A DNA stretch of 53,484 nt from Lachnospiraceae bacterium (GCA_029063085.1 JAIDOW010000100.1:1-53484), one strand, 5' to 3'. Counted from the stretch's first letter, positions 7,548-17,257 are shown. The notes: a model not told the origin generated them from the letters alone. A program made the numbers and translations.

Positions 7548-8267
7548 ATGAAAATGGGACAGTTACTTACAAGACAGCCAGCGTTTTTATTGAGCAAGAA
7601 TAATTACAGAGAATATTCATTAACAGGAATCCAAAGCAGTTTTTGTTATGAACTTATCATATCGGAAAAATTGGTTTTGATTCCCAATGGTTGTCTGGAA
7701 ATTATATGGAATATGAATAGAAAAGAATTATATTGTCTGGAATATCTGGATACATACAGAGTGCTTGACCTGGAAGGGGATAAGCTGTTCGGAATCCATA
7801 TAAATTATCATTATCAGTGCAGCTATGATGTGAATCGGGTTATATCCTGGTTAATGGAGATTGCAGAGCAGCATTCCTTTGCAGAACGGGCCGGACTTTG
7901 CGACCGTCAGTTTAACGAAATATTATATATTGAAGAGGTTCATCCACTTGTGCGATATGGATTAAATCAGATTGAAGAAGCAAAGGGAAAGGTGGCAGTG
8001 GAGACTATTGCGGCAGAGTTTGGATACACTTCTAGGCATATGGAGCGATTGTTTTTACAGACTTTTTCTTATGGACCCAAAAGATTTTGTCAGTATATGA
8101 GACTACTTAATGTGATAGCAGGTATGATAAAGCATCCTGATAAGAATTTATCTTCCCTGATTGAAAATATTGGATATTCTGATCAGTCACATTTCCAACG
8201 GGAATTTAAAATGTTTACCGGTATGACACCCAGACAGTTCGCTGTACAGTATTTAAAGAATGGATAA
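7548..8267 (+). CDS. AraC family transcriptional regulator
   Basis: A 239-residue DNA-binding regulator. The N-terminal 130 residues form a sensor of the type found in AraC-like proteins with a DUF6597-like beta domain (SEKLVLIPNGCLEIIWNMNR resembles its core). The C-terminal 100 residues hold two helix-turn-helix units: VETIAAEFGYTSRHMERLF and LSSLIENIGYSDQSHFQREF, ending in the family signature FTGMTPRQF. Start ATG 7548 with AAAGGA upstream; a second ATG two codons later is equally possible. It stands alone between the divergent amt gene and clpX. No target gene can be named. Confidence 0.88.
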   Translation: MKMGQLLTRQPAFLLSKNNYREYSLTGIQSSFCYELIISEKLVLIPNGCLEIIWNMNRKELYCLEYLDTYRVLDLEGDKLFGIHINYHYQCSYDVNRVISWLMEIAEQHSFAERAGLCDRQFNEILYIEEVHPLVRYGLNQIEEAKGKVAVETIAAEFGYTSRHMERLFLQTFSYGPKRFCQYMRLLNVIAGMIKHPDKNLSSLIENIGYSDQSHFQREFKMFTGMTPRQFAVQYLKNG

Positions 8268-8411
8268 TATTATGAAATTTAAGTGAATTATCAGCATTAC
8301 CTAAATTATACAATGGTATTTTGAAAGAAGATTTGGTATACTTGTACAATGAATAGTAAGTTGTTGATAATTAGTGATGATAAAATTGTCGCAGATAGCG
8401 GAGGATAAAAA

Positions 8412-9794
8412 ATGGGAGACGATAAAGATTTAAAGAATGGACATAAAGAGGATGATTATGAAAAATACTGTTATCTTTGCAGAAGACCGGAATCAAAGGC
8501 AGGCAAACTGATTTATATGCCGAATAGTATTAATATATGTCAGGAGTGTATGCAGAAAACGTTTGACAGTTTTTCCGGAAGCAATATGCAGTTTATGGAT
8601 TTATCCAATATGCCTAATATGAACATGAATCAGTTTACACCAGTAGATGATATTCCAAAGAAACAAAAAGTAAAGAAAAAAAAGGAAAAAGAAAAAAAGC
8701 AGGAAGAACCAGAGCTTACATTGAGTACAATACCGGCACCTCATGAAATGAAAGCACAATTAGATGAATATGTGATTGGCCAGGATTATGCTAAGAAGGT
8801 AATTTCGGTTGCCGTGTACAATCATTACAAAAGAGTTCTAACAGACAGTATGGATGATATCGAGATTGAAAAATCCAATATGCTGATGGTGGGACCGACA
8901 GGTTCAGGTAAAACCTATCTGGTAAAGACGATTGCCCGTATTTTAAATGTACCGTTAGCGATTACGGATGCAACAACGCTTACAGAAGCCGGTTATATTG
9001 GTGATGATGTGGAAAGCGTATTATCCAAGCTGTTAGCGGCAGCGGACAATGATGTGGAAAAAGCAGAGAGGGGAATTATTTTTATTGATGAGATTGATAA
9101 AATTGCAAAGAAAAGGAATACAAATTCAAGGGATGTCAGTGGAGAAGCCGTTCAGCAGGGGCTGTTAAAAATATTAGAGGGAGCAGAGGTAGAGGTACCT
9201 GTGGGAGCCGGAAGTAAAAACGCCATGGTTCCCCTGACTACAATTAATACAAGGAATATTCTGTTTATATGCGGAGGTGCATTTCCGGATATTGAAGATA
9301 TCATAAAATCCCGTTTGAACAAGCAGTCTTCCATAGGTTTTAGGGCTGATTTAAAAGATAAATATGATAAAGATGATAATCTTCTTTTAAAGGTGACAGT
9401 AGAGGATTTGAGGGATTTTGGTATGATTCCTGAATTTTTAGGGAGACTTCCGGTATTGTTTGCATTACAGAGTCTGGATGAGGAAATGATGGTTCAGATT
9501 TTAAAAGAACCAAAGAATGCAATTTTGAAGCAGTATCAAAAGCTTCTGAGTTTAGACGGTGTGGAGCTGCGTTTTGATGATACCGCATATCATGCAATTG
9601 CAAAGCGGGCATTGGAAAAAAAGACCGGAGCCAGAGCATTGCGTGCGATTATTGAAGAATTTATGCTGGATATCATGTATCAGATTCCAAGGGATGATAA
9701 TATTGGGAGAGTGACCATTACCGGGGATTACATAGAAGGAACCGGTGGTCCCCTTTTGGAAATGAGGGGAGTTCTTGCATTGGAGCAGGAATAA
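8412..9794 (+). CDS. clpX: Divergent ClpX-type AAA+ unfoldase
   Basis: A 460-residue Clp unfoldase, longer than the usual 410-430. Domains: zinc-binding domain (C20, C23, C43, C46), a K/E-rich linker at about 80-105, AAA+ domain with Walker A GPTGSGKT, pore loop GYIGDD, Walker B IIFIDEIDK, sensor region FICGGAFPDIE, and a C-terminal small domain. The ClpP-docking tripeptide IGF is present (SSIGFRADLKD), so it should work with ClpP. The RKH loop that binds the ssrA tag and guides substrates in typical ClpX (GGRKHP) is replaced by GAGSKNAM. No clpP or tig lies nearby, so I infer a second, specialised ClpX. AGCGGAGGAT precedes the ATG. Confidence 0.9.
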   Translation: MGDDKDLKNGHKEDDYEKYCYLCRRPESKAGKLIYMPNSINICQECMQKTFDSFSGSNMQFMDLSNMPNMNMNQFTPVDDIPKKQKVKKKKEKEKKQEEPELTLSTIPAPHEMKAQLDEYVIGQDYAKKVISVAVYNHYKRVLTDSMDDIEIEKSNMLMVGPTGSGKTYLVKTIARILNVPLAITDATTLTEAGYIGDDVESVLSKLLAAADNDVEKAERGIIFIDEIDKIAKKRNTNSRDVSGEAVQQGLLKILEGAEVEVPVGAGSKNAMVPLTTINTRNILFICGGAFPDIEDIIKSRLNKQSSIGFRADLKDKYDKDDNLLLKVTVEDLRDFGMIPEFLGRLPVLFALQSLDEEMMVQILKEPKNAILKQYQKLLSLDGVELRFDDTAYHAIAKRALEKKTGARALRAIIEEFMLDIMYQIPRDDNIGRVTITGDYIEGTGGPLLEMRGVLALEQE

Positions 9795-9937
9795 GATTTT
9801 AAAAGATGCTTTGTGGCTGGTTGCCTGCTGTAGGATTGGTGAGTTAAATTGCTGATATCAGGAAGCTGCAATGTCAGGTTTTTTTGAATAAGACTTGAAG
9901 TTTTCGTAAAAGATAATATAATAGAGAAAGAGATAAA

Positions 9938-9999
9938 GAGGGCTGTCGCACTAAAACATTTTGGATCATTTATACGTTTCATTTAGTGCAGCAGCTCCT
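9938..9999. repeat. Dispersed GCTGTCGCAY inverted repeat (copy 2)
   Basis: GGGCTGTCGCACTAAA (9940-9955) pairs imperfectly with TTTAGTGCAGCAGCTCC (9982-9998). No long T-run follows, so terminator activity is uncertain. Same family as the copies at 5204, 24876, 35653, 44010 and 48939. Confidence 0.7.
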
Positions 10000-10023
10000 T
10001 CTATATGTGTATGACAAGATTTG

Positions 10024-10112
10024 ATTCCCGCGAGCAACGAGCCGAGCATGCGTGTTTGCATGTACATTGGCGACTGCCGCGAGGGTCACATGTCCCGTTG
10101 CTTGCAGCGGGG
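10024..10112. repeat. GC-rich interspersed palindromic repeat
   Basis: A GC-rich block in otherwise AT-rich spacer. CCCGCGAGCAACG (from 10027) is complementary, with gaps, to CGTTGCTTGCAGCGGG (10097-10111), with an inner GCATGCG/TGCATG region. The 3' end forms its own hairpin CCCGTTG-CTTG-CAGCGGG. A 20-base part (10093-10112) recurs at 48897-48916 with 17 matches. Together with repeat copy 2 it fills the 349-base gap between clpX and the aminopeptidase gene, which holds no gene. Confidence 0.6.
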
Positions 10113-10143
10113 TTGTTGACTATCAATAGCAGGAGGTTGAATA

Positions 10144-11523
10144 ATGGAACGGAGAAATGCATGGAAAGACTATGATAAAAAGGAATTAAAAGAACTGGAG
10201 AAGCTTTCTAAGGACTATCGCAAGTTTCTTGATAACGGCAAGACGGAAAGAGAATGTGTGAAATATATCATAAAAATGGCAAAAGAGGCAGGATATGAGG
10301 ATTTTTGCGAGGTTAGAAAAGAAGGCCGGAAACTGAAAGCAGGAGATAAAGTATATGCGGTGAATATGAATAAAGCAGTCGCATTATTTCATATTGGCAA
10401 GACTCCATTTGAGGAGGGATTGAATATTTTAGGAGCACATATTGATTCTCCCCGTCTGGACATAAAGCAGAATCCGCTTTATGAGGATACGGAACTGGCT
10501 TATCTGGATACCCATTATTATGGAGGAATTAAAAAGTACCAGTGGGTAACTCTGCCACTTGCAATTCATGGCGTGGTGGCAAAGAAGAATGGAGAAATGG
10601 TTGAGATAGTAATTGGTGAAAATGACAAGGATCCCGTTTTTTGTGTGACGGATTTACTGATTCATCTTGCAGGAGAGCAGATGGAAAAAAAGGCAAACAA
10701 AGTAGTAGAGGGAGAGCAGCTTGACATTTTGATCGGCAGCCGTCCTCTGGCGAAGGAGGAAAAGGAACCGGTTAAGAAAATGATTCTTTCCCTTCTCAAG
10801 AAAAAATATGATATGGAAGAAGAAGATTTCCTTTCCGCTGAGCTGGAAATCGTTCCGGCCGGTAAGGCGAGGGATGCAGGATTGGATGAGTCCATGATCA
10901 TGGCATATGGGCAGGATGACAGGGTATGTGCATATACATCTGCTGCGGCAATGTTTGAGATGAAGGAGGTTTCAAAAACAGCCTGCTGTCTGCTTGTGGA
11001 TAAGGAAGAAATCGGTTCTGTCGGAGCTACGGGCATGCAGTCCAAATTTTTTGAAAATACTGTTGCTGAACTTATGGATGTAATGGGTGAATATTCCGAG
11101 CTTAAGCTGAAAAGGTGTCTGGCATCATCTTATATGCTGTCCTCTGATGTATCTGCTGCATTTGATCCTAATTTTGCCAGTGCATTTGAGAAGAAAAATG
11201 CGGCCTATTTTGGCAGGGGTGTAGTCTTTAATAAATTTACCGGTGCCAGAGGAAAATCAGGTTCTAATGATGCAAATGCAGAGTATATTGCAAAACTCCG
11301 CAAGATTATGGATGACAATAAAGTGGCATTTCAGACAGCGGAACTTGGTAAAGTAGATATTGGCGGTGGAGGGACTATCGCCTATATTTTATCTTTATAT
11401 GGTATGAATGTAATTGACAGTGGTGTGGCAGTCCTGAATATGCACGCACCTTGGGAAATCACCAGTAAGGCAGATGTATATGAGGCATGGAAGTCATATA
11501 AAGCATTTTTGAAAGATGCATAG
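10144..11523 (+). CDS. M18 family aminopeptidase (aspartyl aminopeptidase type)
   Basis: A 459-residue cytosolic dinuclear-zinc exopeptidase that removes N-terminal residues, acidic ones in the best-studied relatives. Metal-site contexts visible in order: GAHIDSPRLD (His), GQDDRVCAYTS (Asp), VDKEEIGSVGATGMQS (catalytic and metal Glu), SSDVSAAFDP (Asp), LNMHAPWEITSKADVYEAW (His). No signal peptide. AGCAGGAGG 7 bases before the ATG. It most resembles the ApeA-like (longer) branch; a second, different M18 enzyme is encoded at 20442. Both may act in peptide catabolism. Confidence 0.93.
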   Translation: MERRNAWKDYDKKELKELEKLSKDYRKFLDNGKTERECVKYIIKMAKEAGYEDFCEVRKEGRKLKAGDKVYAVNMNKAVALFHIGKTPFEEGLNILGAHIDSPRLDIKQNPLYEDTELAYLDTHYYGGIKKYQWVTLPLAIHGVVAKKNGEMVEIVIGENDKDPVFCVTDLLIHLAGEQMEKKANKVVEGEQLDILIGSRPLAKEEKEPVKKMILSLLKKKYDMEEEDFLSAELEIVPAGKARDAGLDESMIMAYGQDDRVCAYTSAAAMFEMKEVSKTACCLLVDKEEIGSVGATGMQSKFFENTVAELMDVMGEYSELKLKRCLASSYMLSSDVSAAFDPNFASAFEKKNAAYFGRGVVFNKFTGARGKSGSNDANAEYIAKLRKIMDDNKVAFQTAELGKVDIGGGGTIAYILSLYGMNVIDSGVAVLNMHAPWEITSKADVYEAWKSYKAFLKDA

Positions 11524-11683
11524 GTGATAAGATTCACAATATATGAATTTTGCACATAGGATAATAGGGAGTCAGAGAAGCATCCGAACGGGGTTCATGT
11601 TAAAAATATTTAATCTTTTATGTACGGTGAATGAAAGATATATTTTAGTGTGACAGCCACGATTCGGTAAAGGAGTTGTAAAA

Positions 11684-12478
11684 ATGATAGAGAGCTTCAT
11701 GAATCTCCATCCTGTTTGTCAGGGTCTGCTGGCAACCTTATTTACCTATGGGATTACAATGTTAGGCGCATCGCTCGTGTTCTTTTTTAAGACAGTCGAT
11801 CAAAGGCTGATGGATGTTATGATGGGATTTGCGGCAGGCGTTATGATTGCAGCATCGTATTGGTCTTTACTTGACCCGGCGATTGTGTTATCCGAACAGC
11901 TGGGGAAGAATGCTGCGGGAAATGCCGCTATAGGGCTTTTGGCAGGTACGGCATTCATTATTGTTTCGGATTTATGTATGTCAAAAAAGCAAACTTGCAA
12001 AGAAAGAGGAGAAGGATGGATTCGTTGTGTATTACTAACTACGGCTGTGACCATGCATAACATACCGGAGGGTCTGGCGGTAGGGGTGGCATTTGGCTGT
12101 GCGGCTATAGAGGGCAGCGAGGCATCCATAATAGGGGCAGTCATGCTGGCTGTGGGCATTGGCATACAGAATTTTCCGGAAGGGACCTGTGTTGCAATGC
12201 CGTTGCGACGGGAGGGATTATCACGAGGGAAAAGTTTTTTTATAGGACAGTTTTCAGGTATGGTAGAGCCGATAGCAGGAGTACTTGGAGCACTGTTTGC
12301 AATTAAGGTACAGTCAGCTCTTCCGTTTGTACTTTCATTTTCGGCGGGGGCTATGATATCCGTAGTATGTTCTGAACTAATACCGGAGTCTTTTAAGGAT
12401 AATAAGCAGCTGGCGACTATCGGTGTAATGATTGGTTTTGTTGCCATGATGGCATTGGATGTGGCACTGGCTTGTTGA
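11684..12478 (+). CDS. ZIP family metal transporter
   Basis: A 264-residue inner-membrane protein with eight hydrophobic segments, which imports divalent cations such as Zn2+ or Fe2+ (ZupT/GufA branch). The two metal-binding motifs of the transport path are HNIPEGLAVGVAFG (helix 4) and NFPEGTCVAMPLRREG (helix 5). The cytosolic loop between helices 3 and 4 is short and holds only CMSKKQTCKERGEG, a modest Cys/Lys stretch. AAAGGAG lies before the ATG. Monocistronic as far as can be seen; no Zur or Fur box recognised. Confidence 0.92.
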   Translation: MIESFMNLHPVCQGLLATLFTYGITMLGASLVFFFKTVDQRLMDVMMGFAAGVMIAASYWSLLDPAIVLSEQLGKNAAGNAAIGLLAGTAFIIVSDLCMSKKQTCKERGEGWIRCVLLTTAVTMHNIPEGLAVGVAFGCAAIEGSEASIIGAVMLAVGIGIQNFPEGTCVAMPLRREGLSRGKSFFIGQFSGMVEPIAGVLGALFAIKVQSALPFVLSFSAGAMISVVCSELIPESFKDNKQLATIGVMIGFVAMMALDVALAC

Positions 12479-12584
12479 CGTTGATATTCTTATATGCTAG
12501 AATCGTTAGCATAATACATTATGATGAAGAAAAACAGTTTACTGATTTTGAATAGATATGCGGTTGGAAGAAGGAGGAACAACA

Positions 12585-15137
12585 GTGGAGAAAAAAACCA
12601 ATAGATTTTTAAGATGCAGTTTTTGCGTTATTGTGCTTATATGTTTAATTGTATTTGTTTTATTGACAGTATTAATGTCTGATAAAACGGATGAATCTGT
12701 TGAAGAGATCAGTGAAATGTATATGTCCGAGATGAATGTACAGATACAGCAGAAGTTTACATCCATCACGAATCTGCGATTAGAACAGGTAGAAGGTATT
12801 GTAAAAGTAATTAAACCGGATACAGCTGTTTATGATGAGAAGCTGGAGGAGAAATTAAAAGAGAATGCGGAGATCAGGAACTTTACATATTTAGGTTTAT
12901 ATTCCGAAAGTGGTGAGGCAGAACGGATATTAGGAGATAGTCTGGAGATTGTTGATTATGACAAACTTATCTCAAGCCTTAATGGACGAGGAAATGCAAT
13001 TGCAATGGGAGTTGATAAAGAGGGGGAAAAGTACCTTATGCTGGCAGTAAAAGCTGTATATCCCTTAAAGGATGGCAGTAAAAGTACAGCTTTGATTGCA
13101 GGCGTATCTATGAAGTATCTTGATGATGCTCTATATCTGGAAGAAAAGGATGCAGTACTGTATTCTCATATAATTAATGCAGACGGAACATTTGTTATCA
13201 GAAACAGTGATGCATACAGAGAGGATTATTTTGATCGTTTAGATGCTTGTGTTGAGGAATTTAACGGGAAGGATGCATCACAATATATTGAAGAATTAAA
13301 GGCTGCCATTCACGCTGGTAAAGATTATTATACGTTGCTGGTAGCAGAAGGGGAGAAGCGATATCTGTATAGTTCTCCCATTTCTGAGGATACAGACTGG
13401 TATTTAATTACTATTATGCCGAGCGGAACTTTGGATAGTACGCTTAAAAGACTGGATCGATTCAGATTAGGGACTATGTTGACATGTTTGTTTATTATAG
13501 TATTGTCTATGACTGTTGTTTTTGTTCTTTATTTCAGAATGTCAAGGCAGCAGATAAGGGAAGTGAATCAGGCAAGAAAAGAGGCTGTTCATGCTAATCA
13601 GGCGAAGAGTGATTTTCTTTCCAGCATGAGCCACGATATTCGTACTCCGATGAATGCAATTATAGGAATGACAGAGATTGCGTTGAAAAATACGAAAGAT
13701 GAGATGCGGGTGGAAGACTGTCTGAATAAGGTTAGATTATCCAGTAAACATTTGTTAGGATTGATTAATGATGTTTTGGATATGTCTAAGATAGAAAGTG
13801 GTAAGATGACGCTTAATATCAATCAGATGTCGTTAAAAGAGACGATGGATGATTTGGTAAATATTGTAAAACCACAGGTGCAGGAGAAAAATCAGTATTT
13901 TGATATTCTTATCCAAAAAATTGATGCAGAAGATGTGTATTGTGATAGTGTGCGTTTGAATCAGGTGATGATGAATGTTTTATCAAATGCGGTAAAATAT
14001 ACACCGGAAGAGGGAAGAATAGATATCCATTTGTATCAGGAGCCGTCACCAAAGGGAGAAAACTATGTACAGACTCATTTTTTAGTAAAAGATAATGGAA
14101 TCGGGATGTCAGAAGACTTCCAGAAAAAGATTTTCGAATCCTTTTCCAGGGAAGAAACAGAGCAGGTTCAGAATGTGATTGGAACCGGTCTTGGCATGGC
14201 AATTACAAAGAGTATTGTAGATATGATGGGTGGAACGATTGAACTGAAGAGTAAGCTTGGAGAAGGTAGTGAGTTCCATATCATACTGGATTTGGAAAAA
14301 GCAGATGGAACAGAGACGGAAATGGTACTTCCTCCCTGGAATATTCTTGTAGTGGATGACAATGAACAGCTATGTGTAAGTGCAGTAACACATTTAGAAG
14401 AGCTTGGTATCCGGGCTGAATGGACGATGGATGGAAGAAAAGCTGTCAAAATGATAGAGGAACACCACAGGAAAGAAGATGATTATCATTTTGTGCTTTT
14501 AGACTGGAAAATGCCGGGTATGGATGGCATACAGGTGCTTCATGAGATTAGAAAAAAGATAGAAAAAAGGATTCCTGTTTTTCTGATTTCTGCGTATGAC
14601 TGGAGCGATATTGAGGAAGAAGCACTTGAGGCAGAAGTGGAAGGGTTTGTATCAAAGCCGTTGTTTAAATCTACATTATTTTTATGTTTAAGAAAATATG
14701 TAGAAGGCAATAAAGAAGAGATGGTAAAAAAGGATAATCAGGTTATGGACTTTACGGGGAAACGGGTTCTTGTATCAGAAGATGTTGACCTAAACTGGGA
14801 GATTGCGGAAGAGATTCTGGTATCCTTTGGTCTGGAGGTAGAACGAGCGGTTAATGGGCAGATATGTTTTGAAAAATTTGAACAGTCGGAATTTGGATTT
14901 TATGATGCGATTTTAATGGATATCCGCATGCCTGTGATGAACGGTTATGATTCTACAAGAGCTATACGGGCATTGGAACGTGAAGATCAGGATATTCCTA
15001 TCATTGCCATGACTGCGGATGCTTTTTCCGGCGATGTCCAGTATTGTCTGGAGTGCGGCATGGATGCCCATATAGCAAAACCGATTGACATTAAAGAACT
15101 TATGCGTACTCTGCAAAAATATCTCTATAGGGAGTAA
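12585..15137 (+). CDS. Hybrid sensor histidine kinase with two receiver domains
   Basis: An 850-residue membrane kinase. A transmembrane helix at about 10-30 and another at about 290-315 (LTCLFIIVLSMTVVFVLYF) bracket a 260-residue extracytoplasmic sensor, probably double-Cache. Then come HisKA with H350 in SHDIRTPMNA, HATPase with NVLSNAVKYT, DNGIGM and GTGLGMAI, receiver 1 with D640 (LLDWKMPG) and receiver 2 with D779 (LMDIRMPV). No DNA-binding or output domain, so output must pass through another protein or an Hpt domain elsewhere. GAAGGAGGAA fits the GTG at 12585; the frame is open to an ATG at 12558. A shared terminator separates it from htpG. Confidence 0.92.
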   Translation: MEKKTNRFLRCSFCVIVLICLIVFVLLTVLMSDKTDESVEEISEMYMSEMNVQIQQKFTSITNLRLEQVEGIVKVIKPDTAVYDEKLEEKLKENAEIRNFTYLGLYSESGEAERILGDSLEIVDYDKLISSLNGRGNAIAMGVDKEGEKYLMLAVKAVYPLKDGSKSTALIAGVSMKYLDDALYLEEKDAVLYSHIINADGTFVIRNSDAYREDYFDRLDACVEEFNGKDASQYIEELKAAIHAGKDYYTLLVAEGEKRYLYSSPISEDTDWYLITIMPSGTLDSTLKRLDRFRLGTMLTCLFIIVLSMTVVFVLYFRMSRQQIREVNQARKEAVHANQAKSDFLSSMSHDIRTPMNAIIGMTEIALKNTKDEMRVEDCLNKVRLSSKHLLGLINDVLDMSKIESGKMTLNINQMSLKETMDDLVNIVKPQVQEKNQYFDILIQKIDAEDVYCDSVRLNQVMMNVLSNAVKYTPEEGRIDIHLYQEPSPKGENYVQTHFLVKDNGIGMSEDFQKKIFESFSREETEQVQNVIGTGLGMAITKSIVDMMGGTIELKSKLGEGSEFHIILDLEKADGTETEMVLPPWNILVVDDNEQLCVSAVTHLEELGIRAEWTMDGRKAVKMIEEHHRKEDDYHFVLLDWKMPGMDGIQVLHEIRKKIEKRIPVFLISAYDWSDIEEEALEAEVEGFVSKPLFKSTLFLCLRKYVEGNKEEMVKKDNQVMDFTGKRVLVSEDVDLNWEIAEEILVSFGLEVERAVNGQICFEKFEQSEFGFYDAILMDIRMPVMNGYDSTRAIRALEREDQDIPIIAMTADAFSGDVQYCLECGMDAHIAKPIDIKELMRTLQKYLYRE

Positions 15138-15156
15138 AGCTTTTGTATATACAATC

Positions 15157-15198
15157 AAAAAATGCTGACATCTGGGATTCCAGTTGTCAGCATTTTTT
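15157..15198. terminator. Bidirectional terminator between kinase gene and htpG
   Basis: AAAAATGCTGAC (15159-15170) pairs with GTCAGCATTTTTT (15186-15198), with A-rich and T-rich flanks on the two sides, so it can stop transcripts from both directions. Confidence 0.85.
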
Positions 15199-15252
15199 AG
15201 TTTCATTGTGGTTCACACTAAACGGACACCCACTGGATGTCCAGTACCCACG

Positions 15253-15296
15253 TGAATGAGGGATTTAGGGATTTGATAACTTGTCCGCTTTGTTCT
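15253..15296. repeat. Short interspersed repeat TGAATGAGRGATTTAGGGA (copy 1)
   Basis: 24 of the first 26 bases match 35512-35537, and similarity continues loosely to TTTGTTCT in both copies. It lies just beyond the 3' end of htpG, next to a small palindrome ACTGGATGTCCAGT (15231-15244). No coding role seen. Confidence 0.5.
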
Positions 15297-15301
15297 TGCA
15301 C

Positions 15302-17257
15302 TTATTCCTTTGTCATAAAAGATAAGATATCATTGCTTCTGGCAATAAATTTTGTCATCGCCTGTGCATCTAATGGAGCATGTGCCAGGAGGGCAAGATC
15401 ATATAGCTGTGCACATACTGTTTTTGTATTCTCACCGTCTGGATGTTCCAGAATATATTTCACAAGACTGTTGTTGGCGTTGAGGACTAAGGTCTGTCCA
15501 TTGCCACCAAACATTGAAGGATCCATTGCACCGCCCATACTGTACATTTTCATCATATCCTGCATTCTTCTGGTTTCTTCTGGAAGAGTGATCATGGAAG
15601 AAATGGACGTATTCTTAAGCTTTTCTACTTTAACGGTCAAATTGTCGTTTTCCAGTGCTTTTTTGAAAGTTTCGGTCAATTGATCTGTGGTTTCTTTTAA
15701 TTCTTCTTCAGAGACATCTTCTTTGAAAGTATTCGTGATATCTGAATCAATGCGGGTAAATTTAATCTTATCATCCTTTTGTTCCTGATGTGTGATAAAC
15801 GGTGTATCAATGTTGTGGGTTAAAACAACTGCGTCTATGTCCTGTTCTTTAAACATATTAATGTACTGGGACTGCACCTTTTCGTCATCAGTATAGAAGA
15901 CGGTATTTTCATATTTTTCTTTTCCGGCTTCCAGATATTCCGATAATGTCAGGTATTTACCTTCCAAATTCTTATATAAAATATAATCCTTCATTTTTTC
16001 ATCAAACTTATTATCTTTCAGACAGCCAAATTTGATAAATGGACTTAAATCATCCCAATATTTTTCATAACTTTCCCGTTCTGTTTTGAACATGCCGGAG
16101 AGCTTGTCAGCTACCTTTTTTGTAATATAGTCAGATATTTTTTTTACAAAACCGTCATTTTGTAATGCACTGCGGGATACATTTAGCGGGAGATCCGGAC
16201 AGTCTATAACACCCTTTAGCAGCAACAGGAACTCAGGGATTACTTCCTTGATGTTGTCAGCAATAAAGACCTGATTATTATATAATTTGATAGTTCCCTC
16301 TAAACTGTCATATTCTGAATTAAATTTTGGAAAATACAGGATACCTTTTAAATTGAAAGGATAATCCATATTTAAATGAATCCAGAATAAAGGTTCCTTG
16401 AAATCCAGAAATACTTTGCGGTAAAATTCCTTGTATTCGTCTTCGGTACAGTCATTAGGATGCTTATTCCAGAGAGGAGTGGTGTCATTAATAGGTTTTT
16501 CTTTTGGTTCTTCGTTCTTTTCCTCATCAGCATTGTCTGCTTCTTCATTTACTGTATCATTTGTATCGGAATCTTTTACAGTGTCCGCATCAATGATTTC
16601 ATCATCCGCTTCCTTGGCAGCATCTGCATTTGTAAAATAAATTTCCTCAGGCATAAAAGAACAATATTTCTCTAAGACCTCTTTTACACGGTACTCATTG
16701 GCAAATTCATAACTATCTTCGTTGAGATATAAGGTGATCTCTGTACCATGTACGTCACGGTCGCCCGTTGACATGGTATATTCGGTTCCGCCATCACATT
16801 CCCAGAATACCGGTTCGGCATCTTTCTGATAAGAAAGCGTATTGATCGTAACTTTATCTGCCACCATAAATGTGGAGTAAAAGCCCAGACCAAAGTGACC
16901 GATAATCTGGTCATCTGTGGCTTTGTCCTTATATTTCTCAAGGAAATCAGATGCGCCGGAAAAAGCAATCTGGTTAATGTATTCGTTGACTTCTCCAGCA
17001 GTCATTCCGATACCGTTGTCGATAAATGTAAGTGTCTTATCTGAGGGGCTGGCAATTACGTCAATTCTATATGCCACATCATCAGATTCTTCGTATTCAC
17101 CTATCAGCGTCAGTTTACGGAGCTTGGTAACTGCATCACATGCATTGGATATAACCTCACGGATAAAAATGTCATGGTCAGAATATAACCACTTCTTGAT
17201 AATAGGGAAGATATTATCACTGTTAATGGATAAGCTTCCTTTTTTCTTACTTGCCAT
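15302..17257 (-). CDS. htpG: Hsp90-family chaperone HtpG
   Basis: A 651-residue cytosolic ATP-dependent chaperone. The N-terminal ATPase domain shows SDHDIFIREVISNACDA, FIDNGIGMT and GHFGLGFYSTFMVAD; the middle and C-terminal domains follow in normal order. Between N and middle domains (about residues 213-262) there is an acidic low-complexity insert (AKEADDEIID, EEADNADEEKNEEPKEK), longer than in E. coli HtpG and at the place of the eukaryotic Hsp90 charged linker. AAGGAG precedes the ATG. A perfect CIRCE operator lies upstream of its promoter, so HrcA control is likely. Confidence 0.96.
   Translation of the reverse strand: MASKKKGSLSINSDNIFPIIKKWLYSDHDIFIREVISNACDAVTKLRKLTLIGEYEESDDVAYRIDVIASPSDKTLTFIDNGIGMTAGEVNEYINQIAFSGASDFLEKYKDKATDDQIIGHFGLGFYSTFMVADKVTINTLSYQKDAEPVFWECDGGTEYTMSTGDRDVHGTEITLYLNEDSYEFANEYRVKEVLEKYCSFMPEEIYFTNADAAKEADDEIIDADTVKDSDTNDTVNEEADNADEEKNEEPKEKPINDTTPLWNKHPNDCTEDEYKEFYRKVFLDFKEPLFWIHLNMDYPFNLKGILYFPKFNSEYDSLEGTIKLYNNQVFIADNIKEVIPEFLLLLKGVIDCPDLPLNVSRSALQNDGFVKKISDYITKKVADKLSGMFKTERESYEKYWDDLSPFIKFGCLKDNKFDEKMKDYILYKNLEGKYLTLSEYLEAGKEKYENTVFYTDDEKVQSQYINMFKEQDIDAVVLTHNIDTPFITHQEQKDDKIKFTRIDSDITNTFKEDVSEEELKETTDQLTETFKKALENDNLTVKVEKLKNTSISSMITLPEETRRMQDMMKMYSMGGAMDPSMFGGNGQTLVLNANNSLVKYILEHPDGENTKTVCAQLYDLALLAHAPLDAQAMTKFIARSNDILSFMTKE

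Noticed and set aside
11800-12447. 215-codon antisense frame in the ZIP gene
   Set aside because: Shadow of a hydrophobic gene; the sense frame has clear family motifs.
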